Source: CAZFIM01 sp964519615
GTDB taxonomy: Bacteria; Chloroflexota; Dehalococcoidia; GIF9; UBA5629
Length of the DNA stretch: 27,196 nt
Assembly (NCBI GenBank): GCA_964519615.1
Contig: CAZFIM010000035.1
Location: 1-27,196, forward strand
Direction of reading: 5' to 3'
Shown here: positions 15,372-23,881 of the stretch, piece after piece
Layout: every line of letters starts with the position of its first letter
Position numbering within the stretch: position 1 is the stretch's first letter
Notes under the pieces: model-generated
Told to the model about the DNA's origin: nothing
The model's database searches: none
Seen by the model: the letters and a program-made list of their open reading frames with translations, nothing else
Position numbers and translations under genes: made by a program

Positions 15372-17012
15372 TTAGCTTTCCAGTGAAACAATATAGTAAT
15401 AATGCAGTTGCCCGCCATCTACAACTTCCACCTGCTTGCCCGGATAAGATTCTTCTATTCTCAGCACCACGGCGTCTGCCTGTTCTTTTGTTATATCAGC
15501 ACCATAGTAGAGCGTTACGACTTCGGCCTCTGTTATACTGGCTTTTCCCAAAGAAACAATCAGCACCTCAGCAATATCATCCCCGGCAGCAATTACTTCC
15601 TTGTCATCTATTATGCCGATTGCCTGTCCTTCTGTAATATCTATGCCATTAACCTGCGTAGTTCTTACAGCTCTGGTGACTTCAACTGTTGTTACAAGCC
15701 CCATGGCTTTTTCCATAGAGGCAACATTTGCATCCATAGATTCTTCATAATTAAAAGCAAGTAAAGCAGCAATACCTTGAGGAAGTGTGCGAGTAGAAAC
15801 TACAGCCACTTTCTTCTGGGTAAGCGGCTCAACCTGTGAAGCAGTCAGAACAATATTCTTATTGTTGGGAAGCAAAATTACTCTATCAGCCGGCACTGTT
15901 TCTATGGCCTGCAGAATTTCTCGCACGCTGGGATTCATTGTCTGGCCTCCGGGGACAATGGCAGTGGTGCCCAGGCTCTTAAAAACATCACTCATACCAT
16001 CTCCAGCGACAACAGCAACAACAGCAATTTCAACAGTGGGCGTTTTTTCCTGCTGCATTTCAATAAAATCTTCATGCTGGTCATCCATATTCTGAATCTG
16101 AATATAGTGCAATGTTCCCAATGACGTTGCGTATCTCAAGATCGCACCAGGATCATACGTGTGTATATGTACTCTTACCGTATTTTCGTCGCCGGCAACC
16201 ACCAGCGATTCACCTCTTCCCTCAAGCCGGCTTCTGATTTTATCGGGATTTAACTTCTGACCCACAAGTAAAAAGTTAGTGCAATATCCATATGGTTCTT
16301 CGTGTTCAAAAGCTATCTGTGAAGCTTTGGCTGTACCCCGCACTTCCGCCACAACCATTTGCGGTTTATTATATTGCATTTCCTCCGCTTCACCCTTTAA
16401 ATACCTTAGTGCTCCCTCCAGCAATATATACAGACCCTGCCCACCTGCATCTACAACCCCCGCATCACGTAATACCGGAAGAAGCAAAGGTGTACGCGCA
16501 ACTGAGTCTTTGGCTTCGTTAACAGCCGCAGCCATTATCGCTGTCAGGTCTTCAGGTGAAGAGCGTGCTATTTCCGCAGCTGCTTTTGATGCATCCCGTA
16601 TAACGGTAAGAATCGTACCTTCTGCGGGCTGCGAAAGTCCTTTATAGGCAGTTTGAGCGGCTTCTGCAAGAGCTACAGCCCAATCTTGGCCAGTAATAAC
16701 TTCTTTACCTTCAAGGCCTTTAGCAATTACACGAAATATCTGAGACAGTATTACGCCGGAATTCCCCCGTGCTCCCATTAAGGCGCCTTGAGCCATAGCT
16801 CTGGAAACTTCAGATACTGTTCTCCCACTCGCCCTATCAATTTCTTCCAATGTAGAGCGTAAAGTAAGGAGCATGTTTGTTCCAGTATCCCCATCAGGGA
16901 CAGGAAAGACATTAATAGCATTTATTTCCTGAACGCTCTTTTCAAGCCACCTAGTACCTGCAGCGAACATTTCTTTAAATTCATGCCCGTTGCATGATAC
17001 GGTATTTTCCAT
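15372..17012 (-). CDS. fakA: Fatty acid kinase FakA (DAK2/DhaL-domain protein, YloV-like)
   Basis: Kinase that phosphorylates fatty acids held by FakB (DegV) proteins, giving acyl-phosphates for phospholipid synthesis. It has 546 residues, the family norm. The N-terminal DhaL-type ATP domain (about 1-200) carries the magnesium-binding motif NVFPVPDGDTGTN at 34-46 and the GARGNSGVILSQI nucleotide loop near 78. A middle FakA-specific domain begins around EPYGYCTNFLLVG and includes DENTVRVHIHT. The C-terminal domain resembles DegV. The ATG is preceded by AAAGGAGC five bases away, a clear ribosome-binding site. No DhaK dihydroxyacetone-binding gene is nearby, which argues against a glycerone kinase role. 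In many genomes an Asp23-type gene sits between rpmB and fakA; it is missing here. Confidence 0.93.
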   Translation of the reverse strand: MENTVSCNGHEFKEMFAAGTRWLEKSVQEINAINVFPVPDGDTGTNMLLTLRSTLEEIDRASGRTVSEVSRAMAQGALMGARGNSGVILSQIFRVIAKGLEGKEVITGQDWAVALAEAAQTAYKGLSQPAEGTILTVIRDASKAAAEIARSSPEDLTAIMAAAVNEAKDSVARTPLLLPVLRDAGVVDAGGQGLYILLEGALRYLKGEAEEMQYNKPQMVVAEVRGTAKASQIAFEHEEPYGYCTNFLLVGQKLNPDKIRSRLEGRGESLVVAGDENTVRVHIHTYDPGAILRYATSLGTLHYIQIQNMDDQHEDFIEMQQEKTPTVEIAVVAVVAGDGMSDVFKSLGTTAIVPGGQTMNPSVREILQAIETVPADRVILLPNNKNIVLTASQVEPLTQKKVAVVSTRTLPQGIAALLAFNYEESMDANVASMEKAMGLVTTVEVTRAVRTTQVNGIDITEGQAIGIIDDKEVIAAGDDIAEVLIVSLGKASITEAEVVTLYYGADITKEQADAVVLRIEESYPGKQVEVVDGGQLHYYYIVSLES

Positions 17013-17021
17013 TCTGCTCCT

Positions 17022-17049
17022 TTGATTAATTCTGCAATTGTGCTATTAT
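17022..17049 (+). promoter_or_regulatory. Candidate promoter for rpmB
   Basis: TTGATT at 17022-17027 and TATTAT at 17044-17049 are separated by 16 bp, and the -10 hexamer carries a TGn extension (TGCTATTAT). The predicted transcript would begin near 17056, about 40 bases before the TTG start codon. Confidence 0.45.
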
Positions 17050-17066
17050 TTTACTACCTTTGTCAA
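17037..17066 (-). promoter_or_regulatory. Candidate promoter for fakA-degV
   Basis: On the minus strand, a perfect TTGACA (plus 17061-17066) is followed after 18 bp by CACAAT (17037-17042), a four-of-six match. It lies in the 85-bp gap with rpmB and overlaps the candidate rpmB promoter on the other strand. Confidence 0.42.
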
Positions 17067-17097
17067 ACTGACCTTCAGTAATTAGGGGGATTATATA

Positions 17098-17286
17098 TTG
17101 GCCAGAAAATGTGATATATGTGGTAAAAGAGTTCGCTTCGGCAACAATGTAAGCCATTCAAAACAACATACCCGGAGAACATGGCTGCCTAATATCCAAA
17201 AAACTATGCTTATCATCGACGGTGAATCAAAACAGCTTAATGTTTGTACTCGTTGTCTGCGTACACAGCAGAAACTAACACGATAA
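17098..17286 (+). CDS. rpmB: 50S ribosomal protein L28
   Basis: Large-subunit ribosomal protein, 62 residues, normal length. It is of the zinc-binding (C+) type: cysteines at 5 and 8 (CDIC) and at 50 and 53 (CTRC). The central SHSKQHTRRTWLPNIQ segment is the L28 signature. The start is TTG, chosen because AGGGGGA at 17084-17090 lies seven bases upstream and the protein begins ARKCDICGK as expected. It is the only plus-strand gene in the second half of the window. Its last 12 bases overlap the 3' end of the convergent rpe gene, with no terminator hairpin between them. Proximity to rpe and fakA is a conserved arrangement in Firmicutes and relatives. Confidence 0.96.
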   Translation: MARKCDICGKRVRFGNNVSHSKQHTRRTWLPNIQKTMLIIDGESKQLNVCTRCLRTQQKLTR

Positions 17287-17931
17287 CTTCATACTCTTTT
17301 TCATATCCCGTATAGCTTTCGCTACATCCGAACTTGAAAACAGAGCTGAGCCGGATACTATAACATCTACTCCCGCCTTTACAAGACGCGGGACAATCAG
17401 GTTATTTATGCCGCCGTCTACCTCAAGCTCGGTATGAAGTTGTAGATCATCGATCATATGTCGAACCTTTTCAATTTTAAGGGTCAAGTCAATAAATTTC
17501 TGCCCTCCGAATCCCGGATTTACGGTCATGACTAACACAAGGTCTATGTAAGGCAATATTTCCTCAAGTGTGCCTGCTGGAGTTGCAGGATTTAGAGCTA
17601 TTCCGGCTTTTACACCGCAATTTTTAATCTGCTCTACTAATCTATGTAAATGTCCTCTCAGCTCAATATGGACAGTTAATATATTTGCTCCGGCATCTGT
17701 GAACTGCCGTATGTAATCCTCCGGCTTCTCGATCATTAAATGTACATCCAGCGGCAAATCTGTCCACTTACGGATGCATTCAACAACCGGAGGGCCTATG
17801 GTTATGTTTGGAACAAAATGCCCATCCATAACATCTATATGAATATAATCAGCACCCGCTTCTGTTAATGCCGCAACCTGCTCACCCAGTCTGCTGAAAT
17901 CAGCAGATAAAATTGAAGGAGCTATCTTCAT
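17275..17931 (-). CDS. rpe: Ribulose-phosphate 3-epimerase
   Basis: Pentose-phosphate enzyme that interconverts ribulose-5-phosphate and xylulose-5-phosphate. The product is 218 residues, a TIM barrel. Motifs run in order: KIAPSILSADF at the N-terminus, the metal and catalytic HIDVMDGHFVPN near 31-42, LDVHLMIEKP, VLVMTVNPGFGGQKF, LEVDGGIN and the phosphate-binding VSGSALF. The ATG at 17931 is seven bases past the argH stop, with AAAAAGG immediately before it. In-frame GTG (17946) and TTG (17952) starts overlap argH and add five to seven residues; homologues begin at the MKIAPS Met. It closes the arg operon transcript, and its 3' end overlaps that of rpmB by 12 bp. Confidence 0.95.
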   Translation of the reverse strand: MKIAPSILSADFSRLGEQVAALTEAGADYIHIDVMDGHFVPNITIGPPVVECIRKWTDLPLDVHLMIEKPEDYIRQFTDAGANILTVHIELRGHLHRLVEQIKNCGVKAGIALNPATPAGTLEEILPYIDLVLVMTVNPGFGGQKFIDLTLKIEKVRHMIDDLQLHTELEVDGGINNLIVPRLVKAGVDVIVSGSALFSSSDVAKAIRDMKKSMKLSC

Positions 17932-17938
17932 AACCTTT

Positions 17939-19330
17939 TTAGACACTATCAATCCCCACCAGCTTTTTTGCTATAATTAGCTGCTTGCGCACCTGATCCG
18001 GATTTGTACCGCCTACAACATCTCTCGCAGCAATTGATGTATTAAGTGATACCTCGTATATACCCTCCTCGAACAGGGGTGAAAATTGTTTATATTCTGA
18101 TAGATTAATATCGGTAAATGTTTTATTGTTTTGCAGTGCGTATTGCACCATATGCCCGACAATAACATATGCCTGACGGAATGGCAAACCCTTTTTAACA
18201 AGATAATCGGCGATATCTGTCGCCAGTATAAAACTGTCTGATGCCGATTTAATCATGTTTTCAGCTTTTATGGATATTTTCTGCATAAGCCCTGTAAATA
18301 CTTCCAGACTATTTATTACCGTATCTACCGTATCAAATAGCCCTTCTTTATCTTCCTGCAAATCTCTGTTATACGCCAGAGGAAGTCCTTTCATGGTAGT
18401 CAATAATGCCATCAAATGACCGAAAACGCGTCCGCTTTTTCCTCTCACTAGTTCCGCCACATCAGGATTCTTTTTTTGCGGCATAATACTGCTTGTAGAT
18501 GCATATGCATCATCCAGTTCAATAAAACAGAATTCTTCAGTATTCCACAGCACAATTTCCTCCGCCAGCCTGGACAGGTGCATAATTAATATAGAAGCTG
18601 CCGCTTCATACTCGAGTATGAAATCGCGGTCGGATACAGCATCAAGGCTATTTGAAGTTAACTTGCTGAAACCAAGCTCATGGGCTAAAAACTCTCTATC
18701 GACAGGAAATGTCACCCCCGCGAGCGCGCCGGATCCTAAAGGCATCACATCCGTATTTCTAAAGCAGTTGCTTAATCGTTCAATATCCCGCTGAAGCATT
18801 TCAAAATACGCTAACATATGATGCGCGAATAAGACCGGTTGCGCTTTTTGCATATGTGTATAGCCCGGCATAATACTATGCCCGCTTGTCTCAGCCAAGG
18901 CAAGCAGCGCCTTTTGAAGGTTCTTAATACTATGGATGGTAAGCTTGATAGCAGATTTTAAATATAGGCGCATATCTAGCGCTATCTGATCATTGCGCGA
19001 CCTGGCTGTATGCAGCAAACCTGCTGCTTCTCCTATTATCTCAAACAGCCTGTTCTCTATGTTCATGTGAATATCTTCGAGTTCATCCCTGAAGATAAAG
19101 TTGTCTGATTCTAACTCCTCTGTGATGGTCTTAAGTCCATTGATTATCTTCTCGCTATCAGATGTCGGAATAATCCCCTGCCTAGCCAGCATTTTTACAT
19201 GGGCGATGCTGCCTTTAATGTCTTCTCTATACAACCTTACATCATATGAGATCGATGCTGTAAAACGTGCGACCCGTTTATCAATGTCCTTTTTTAGTCT
19301 ACTGCGAAGATATTTTTTTTGTTCACCCAT
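17939..19330 (-). CDS. argH: Argininosuccinate lyase
   Basis: Last enzyme of arginine biosynthesis; splits argininosuccinate into arginine and fumarate. The product has 463 residues, normal. The fumarase/aspartase superfamily signature SSIMPQKKNPDVAELVRGK lies near residue 278. Other conserved segments are EDIHMNIENRL, HTARSRNDQIALDMRLYLK near 110 and PGYTHMQKAQPV with the catalytic His near 160. The N-terminus (SRLKKDIDKRVARFTASISYD) is somewhat shorter than the common GRF-type start. A weak AGG precedes the ATG. It lies 61 bp after argG, the largest internal gap of the arg cluster; that gap holds no obvious hairpin or promoter. Confidence 0.97.
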   Translation of the reverse strand: MGEQKKYLRSRLKKDIDKRVARFTASISYDVRLYREDIKGSIAHVKMLARQGIIPTSDSEKIINGLKTITEELESDNFIFRDELEDIHMNIENRLFEIIGEAAGLLHTARSRNDQIALDMRLYLKSAIKLTIHSIKNLQKALLALAETSGHSIMPGYTHMQKAQPVLFAHHMLAYFEMLQRDIERLSNCFRNTDVMPLGSGALAGVTFPVDREFLAHELGFSKLTSNSLDAVSDRDFILEYEAAASILIMHLSRLAEEIVLWNTEEFCFIELDDAYASTSSIMPQKKNPDVAELVRGKSGRVFGHLMALLTTMKGLPLAYNRDLQEDKEGLFDTVDTVINSLEVFTGLMQKISIKAENMIKSASDSFILATDIADYLVKKGLPFRQAYVIVGHMVQYALQNNKTFTDINLSEYKQFSPLFEEGIYEVSLNTSIAARDVVGGTNPDQVRKQLIIAKKLVGIDSV

Positions 19331-19391
19331 TCAAAAACCTGCAACCGTTATTATATGCCAGCCGGCCATGAATATATTTGCCGAATAATCC

Positions 19392-20615
19392 CTATTTAAT
19401 CTTCTTTTTTGTCCCTAATGCAGCACTGCCCTGCACCTGCGCCTGAACACGTACCGGCAGTCCCCATATTTTAATAAACCCCGGAGAAGCAGTCTGGTCG
19501 AATATATCACCCTCATCATATGTTGCTAGTGCCATGGTATAGAGAGAAGAGAGAGATTTTCTGCCCACCACAGTACATGTGCCTTTATGAAGTTTTACGC
19601 GTACAGTGCCGTTCACATACTGCTGAGAACTAGTAATATATGCAGCAAGGTCTCTACGTAAAGCACTGAACCAGAGTCCATTATAAATAATATCGGCATA
19701 TTCGATAGCCACCTTATCACTAAATCGTAGTTGATCTCTTGATAAAGTCATAGCTTCCAGTGCCTTGTGCGCTTTCATCAAAACAATTGCAGCAGGCGCC
19801 TCATAGATCTCACGCGATTTGATGCCTACAAGTCTGCTTTCAATATGGTCAACTCTACCTACACCATGCAATCCTGCCATCTCATGCAAACGCTGTATTA
19901 AAGCTATGGCATCTATTGCGGTACCATCTAATCCTACAGGAATACCCTTTTCAAATTGTATTTCAACATATTCGGGTTTATCGGGAGCATCGCCGGGTGA
20001 TTTTGTCCATATATACACATCACCAGGCGGCTCTACCCACGGGTCTTCGAGAACCCCACACTCAATACTTCGCCCCCACAGGTTCTCATCGATTGAATAG
20101 GGGCTCTTTACGGTTATAGGGATAGGAATACCATTCTTCTGAGCATATTCTATCGTTCCCTCTCTGGTCATGCCCCATTCACGTGCAGGCGCCAGTATTT
20201 TCAAATCAGGGGCAAGTGCTGCCACACTCACATCAAAACGCACCTGATCATTGCCTTTTCCGGTAGAGCCATGTGCAACCGCCGTTGCCCCTTCTTGCCG
20301 TGCAATATCAACCATCAACTCCGCCATCAAAGGCCTACCCAGAGCAGTTGCCAGCGGATACTGCCCCTCATACATGGCATTAGCCTGTAATGCAGGAAAT
20401 ACAAAATCACTTACAAAATCTTTCTGCGCATCCACAACAAATGCTTTGATCGCACCCATATCGAGCGCCTTCTTTTTTATGGCCGGGAGGTCTACAACAC
20501 CGCCGATATTTGCAGTAAATGTTATTATGTCTACGTTATATTTTTCTGCCATCCACTTCATGGCTACAGATGTATCTAACCCACCACTATATGCCAGTAC
20601 GACTTTATCCTTCAT
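19392..20615 (-). CDS. argG: Argininosuccinate synthase
   Basis: Joins citrulline and aspartate using ATP to give argininosuccinate. The product has 407 residues, normal for the bacterial form. The N-terminal PP-loop LAYSGGLDTSVAMKW (8-22) binds ATP. Conserved downstream blocks are FTANIGG, MYEGQYPLATALGRPL, VAHGSTGKGNDQVRFD and SPYSIDENLWGRS. The ATG lies inside the end of argD, overlapping by 11 bases (ATGAAGGATAA), and GGAGG sits eight bases upstream within argD. This is a typical coupled operon junction. The C-terminus is rich in basic residues (GTKKKIK). Confidence 0.98.
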   Translation of the reverse strand: MKDKVVLAYSGGLDTSVAMKWMAEKYNVDIITFTANIGGVVDLPAIKKKALDMGAIKAFVVDAQKDFVSDFVFPALQANAMYEGQYPLATALGRPLMAELMVDIARQEGATAVAHGSTGKGNDQVRFDVSVAALAPDLKILAPAREWGMTREGTIEYAQKNGIPIPITVKSPYSIDENLWGRSIECGVLEDPWVEPPGDVYIWTKSPGDAPDKPEYVEIQFEKGIPVGLDGTAIDAIALIQRLHEMAGLHGVGRVDHIESRLVGIKSREIYEAPAAIVLMKAHKALEAMTLSRDQLRFSDKVAIEYADIIYNGLWFSALRRDLAAYITSSQQYVNGTVRVKLHKGTCTVVGRKSLSSLYTMALATYDEGDIFDQTASPGFIKIWGLPVRVQAQVQGSAALGTKKKIK

Positions 20616-21828
20616 TCCAATTGCCTCCGGTTAATATATGATCAAGTATTTTTAGTGCGCTATCGATATCTTTTTTCTCAACGATTAACGGCGGCATAAA
20701 CCTTATTGCATTCGGCTTTACGCCGTTAATTAATAAACCTTCGCTTAAACATGCCGTTACCAGATCAGCAGCAATCTCGCGCTTAAAAACAAGCGCTAAA
20801 AGCAACCCTACTCCACGTATCCCTTTAATGCAACTGAATTTCGTCTTCAATTTTTCAAGACCTGCGATGAAATAGGCTTCCATTTCTTTTACATGCGCCA
20901 ATAAATCATTCTCAATGATATATTTTAAAGTTGCATAGCCCACAGCACAAACAAGCGGATTACCACCAAAAGTCGTTCCATGTTCACCGTATGTAAATAC
21001 TGAAACATCTTCTTTTGAGAGTACCGCTCCTATAGGCACTCCACTACCCAGTCCTTTGGCCAGTGTCATAATATCAGGTTCTACGCCGGCACGCTGATAA
21101 CCGAAAAGTGTTCCGGTTCTACCTATACCTGTTTGTATTTCATCCAGAATAAGAAGCATACCTTTCTGATCACACCATTTCCGGACTTCCATTAAGTAGT
21201 TAGCATCCGGTACATTTACGCCTCCCTCTCCCTGCACAGGTTCAAGCATGACTGCACACGTTTTATCACTGGTTGCCTTCCTGATCGCTTCTATATCATT
21301 GTAGTCAACATTAATAAATCCCCCCGGGAGCGGTTTATATGGTTCCTGGAACTTTTTTTGCCCGGTTGCTGCTACCATTGCAATTGTTCTGCCGTGAAAT
21401 GAATCATGCGTGGTTATAATGGTATTAGCGCCATTAAGATGAAGTTTTCCATATCTGCGCGCAAGTTTAATTGCGCCTTCATTTGCCTCGGCACCGCTAT
21501 TACAAAAGAACACACGGTCTAAACAGCTGATATTTACCAGCAATTCTGCAAGCAGCAGTTGGGGTACGGTGTAAAATTGATTTGATGCCTGTAGTAGTAC
21601 GGTCGCCTGTTCTTTCAAGGCATTTACCACAACCGGATGACAATGTCCCAGACTATTTACGGCCCATCCTGCAACAAAATCAATATATTTTTTTCCTGAA
21701 GTGTCCCATGCATATACTCCCTTTCCCCGTAGTAGCGTAACAGGAGTGCGTTTTACTATTTGCATATACACTTTTCGTTCGAGTTCCTGCCAATCTTGCT
21801 GGCTATTCTGAGATAATTGTTGTGCCAT
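20605..21828 (-). CDS. argD: Acetylornithine aminotransferase
   Basis: PLP enzyme that converts N-acetylglutamate semialdehyde and glutamate to N-acetylornithine and 2-oxoglutarate. The product has 407 residues. Class III aminotransferase motifs are intact: GWAVNSLGHCHP, CNSGAEANEGAIKLAR near 109-124, FHGRT, LILDEIQTGIGRTG with Asp229, and the PLP lysine Lys258 in TLAKGLGSGVPIGAVL, then TTFGGNPL. The ATG at 21828 overlaps the 3' end of argB by 26 bases and has GGAAGA just upstream. A shorter start at Met22 (21765) is possible. Some homologues also act as succinyldiaminopimelate or 4-aminobutyrate aminotransferases; the position between argB and argG supports argD. Confidence 0.95.
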   Translation of the reverse strand: MAQQLSQNSQQDWQELERKVYMQIVKRTPVTLLRGKGVYAWDTSGKKYIDFVAGWAVNSLGHCHPVVVNALKEQATVLLQASNQFYTVPQLLLAELLVNISCLDRVFFCNSGAEANEGAIKLARRYGKLHLNGANTIITTHDSFHGRTIAMVAATGQKKFQEPYKPLPGGFINVDYNDIEAIRKATSDKTCAVMLEPVQGEGGVNVPDANYLMEVRKWCDQKGMLLILDEIQTGIGRTGTLFGYQRAGVEPDIMTLAKGLGSGVPIGAVLSKEDVSVFTYGEHGTTFGGNPLVCAVGYATLKYIIENDLLAHVKEMEAYFIAGLEKLKTKFSCIKGIRGVGLLLALVFKREIAADLVTACLSEGLLINGVKPNAIRFMPPLIVEKKDIDSALKILDHILTGGNWNEG

Positions 21829-22585
21829 CGATTCTTCCTTCTATTTCACAGGACAGTGCATGAATGACTCTTCCGTCTATTACTCTCGTAACATTCACTT
21901 TGCGTAATGCACTCATACAAGCCCTTATTTTTGCGACCATACCACCAGACACTATTCCAGTATCTATCAATTCTCTTGCCCTATCCATAGACATATGGTG
22001 AATCAACTGCTTTGATTGATCATATAAGCCCGGTACATCCGTTAAAAAGATAAGTTTCTCCGCATTTAAAGCAGCGGCTATCTCAGCAGCAACCGTATCG
22101 CCGTTAACATTAATGAGATTTGTTGTATTGTTATTATCGTTATATATACCGAGACATACAGGAGCTATTACAGGCATATACCCAGCAGCTAAAACATTAT
22201 GTAAAATCTCGATATCAATTGTCAACTGCTCACCAGTATAACCAAGCTTTGGATTGATGTTTCTGGCCCTTATCATGGAACCGTCAGCACCGCTTAACCC
22301 AACCGCTTTTCCCCCGCGTTTACATATCCCGGATACGAGTTCTTTATTTACCAATCCGCAGAGCACAGCAGTTACTACCTTTAGTGTTTCCAAATCTGTC
22401 ACCCGCAACCCCTCAATGAATACTGTCGGCACATTCGCTCGATTAAGCCATTCGGTTATCGTTTTTCCACCACCGTGAACCACTACCAGAGGAATATTCT
22501 TGTTCTGGAGGTAAACAAGGTCTTCAAGGGTAGTATCATTGTTTCCAAGAGTACTACCTCCTATTTTTACTACTATGGGCTTCAT
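21803..22585 (-). CDS. argB: Acetylglutamate kinase
   Basis: Phosphorylates N-acetylglutamate, the second step of arginine synthesis. The product has 260 residues. The N-terminal KIGGS (7-11) binds phosphate, VVVHGGGKTITEWL binds the substrate, and NVNGDTVAAEIAAAL and LIFLTDVPGLY form the ATP side. The protein begins directly at the first beta strand (MKPIVVKIGG). It lacks the N-terminal helix of about 25 residues found in arginine-inhibited enzymes and so resembles the short E. coli type. No upstream extension is possible, because the argJ TAG stop is in the same frame three codons before the ATG. No strong ribosome-binding site is seen; translation is probably coupled to argJ, six bases upstream. 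Confidence 0.97.
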   Translation of the reverse strand: MKPIVVKIGGSTLGNNDTTLEDLVYLQNKNIPLVVVHGGGKTITEWLNRANVPTVFIEGLRVTDLETLKVVTAVLCGLVNKELVSGICKRGGKAVGLSGADGSMIRARNINPKLGYTGEQLTIDIEILHNVLAAGYMPVIAPVCLGIYNDNNNTTNLINVNGDTVAAEIAAALNAEKLIFLTDVPGLYDQSKQLIHHMSMDRARELIDTGIVSGGMVAKIRACMSALRKVNVTRVIDGRVIHALSCEIEGRIDGTTIISE

Positions 22586-22591
22586 ATCATT

Positions 22592-23803
22592 CTACGTTGT
22601 ATAAGCGCTATTAATAGTAACATATTCCTTAGAAAGGTCGCATCCCCACGCAAGCGCCTGACAATCTCCTAAATTCAAATTTCCTTCAATAAAAACAGTA
22701 TCGTTTTCTCCAGTCATACTTCTGCTTAGTCCTGTCTCATCAAAACCCGCTGGACTACCCTGCTTCATTACACAAATATTATTTATAAATATATCAAGTT
22801 TTGCCTCAACAACTTCTGCACCACTTCTACCTATTGCCGCCACTATCCGTCCCCAGTTCGGGTCATTACCGTGTACTGCAGCCTTCACAAGAGCGGACCC
22901 CGCAATAGTTCTTGCAGCCAATCTTGCGTCCTCATAGCTCACTGCTCCCTTAATAGACACTTCGATCAGTTTTGTAGCTCCTTCTCCATCCCGTGCAATG
23001 CTTTTTGCCAGATATACACAAATGTCATCAAGCATTTGCTGAAATAACTCACCGTTCTCTTCTCTTATAAGCGTATTACCAGCCAGCCCGTTAGCAAGTA
23101 ATATAACAGTGTCACTGGGGCTGGTATCCCCATCAACCGTTATCATATTAAAAGATCGGCGTACAGCTTTGTAAATTGCTTTCCTTAAGAATTCGCCCTC
23201 CACTGCAGCATCGGTAGTTAAATAACAGAGCATCGTTGCCATATTGGGATGAATCATTCCTGACCCTTTTGCTACCCCTCCCAAAGAAAATTGGTCTTTC
23301 AGACAAGTACTCTTCAGGGCACTGAACTTCATACGCGTATCTGTAGTCATAATCGCCTTAGCAAAGTCTAGACCACCTTCACTGGATAGTTGGATACGGT
23401 TTATACCCGAGATTATTTTATCCATGGGCAATTTTGCCCCGATAACTCCAGTACTGGAAACAAGAACTCTACTTTCATCGACATTTAGCTTGTGTGAAGC
23501 TGCCCTTACCATCTCCACGGCATCTTCAATCCCTTGTTTACCCATACACGCATTTGCGCAACCTGAATTAACAACAATAGCCTGTGCCGCATTGCCTCTT
23601 AAATGATCCCTAGTTACCAGAACAGGTGCGGATTTGACTTTTGCAGTTGTAAATACAGCCGCTGCATCACATGTTACTTCTGAATATAACAATGCCAGGT
23701 CCAGTTGTTTATTCATTTTTATGCCAGCTTCAACTGCTCCTGCCAGAAATCCTCGCGGAGTTGTCACTGTTCCGTTCTCTATCGTTACATATTTGCTGTT
23801 CAT
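22592..23803 (-). CDS. argJ: Glutamate N-acetyltransferase / ornithine acetyltransferase
   Basis: Transfers acetyl groups from N-acetylornithine to glutamate, recycling the acetyl group; bifunctional forms also use acetyl-CoA. The product has 403 residues, normal. The precursor cuts itself before the nucleophile Thr190 in KGSGMIHPNMATML, giving alpha and beta chains. Other family blocks are VVNSGCANACMG near 78-88, VLVSSTGVIG and MITVDGDTSPSDTVIL, then GNDPNWGRI. AAAGGA lies five bases before the ATG. It is the first gene of the arg cluster, 64 bp after mutS. A preceding argC, the usual leader of such clusters, is absent. Whether it is mono- or bifunctional cannot be told from the sequence. 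Confidence 0.97.
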   Translation of the reverse strand: MNSKYVTIENGTVTTPRGFLAGAVEAGIKMNKQLDLALLYSEVTCDAAAVFTTAKVKSAPVLVTRDHLRGNAAQAIVVNSGCANACMGKQGIEDAVEMVRAASHKLNVDESRVLVSSTGVIGAKLPMDKIISGINRIQLSSEGGLDFAKAIMTTDTRMKFSALKSTCLKDQFSLGGVAKGSGMIHPNMATMLCYLTTDAAVEGEFLRKAIYKAVRRSFNMITVDGDTSPSDTVILLANGLAGNTLIREENGELFQQMLDDICVYLAKSIARDGEGATKLIEVSIKGAVSYEDARLAARTIAGSALVKAAVHGNDPNWGRIVAAIGRSGAEVVEAKLDIFINNICVMKQGSPAGFDETGLSRSMTGENDTVFIEGNLNLGDCQALAWGCDLSKEYVTINSAYTT

Positions 23804-23852
23804 CGAATTCCTTTTTTATTACTATACTATATTTAAATTTAGATAATAATCA

Positions 23853-23881
23853 TTTCTATATTTATCGTTATATCTTATCAA
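23853..23881 (-). promoter_or_regulatory. Weak candidate promoter for the arg cluster
   Basis: On the minus strand, TTGATA (plus 23876-23881, inside the end of mutS) and TAGAAA (23853-23858) are 17 bp apart. The surrounding 64-bp gap is extremely AT-rich. No TGAAT-type arginine-repressor box is apparent. Confidence 0.3.

Noticed and set aside
15372..17012. Dihydroxyacetone kinase assignment for the DhaL-domain gene.
   Set aside because: There is no DhaK-type substrate domain or neighbouring gene. The domain order and the adjacent DegV gene fit fatty acid kinase FakA.
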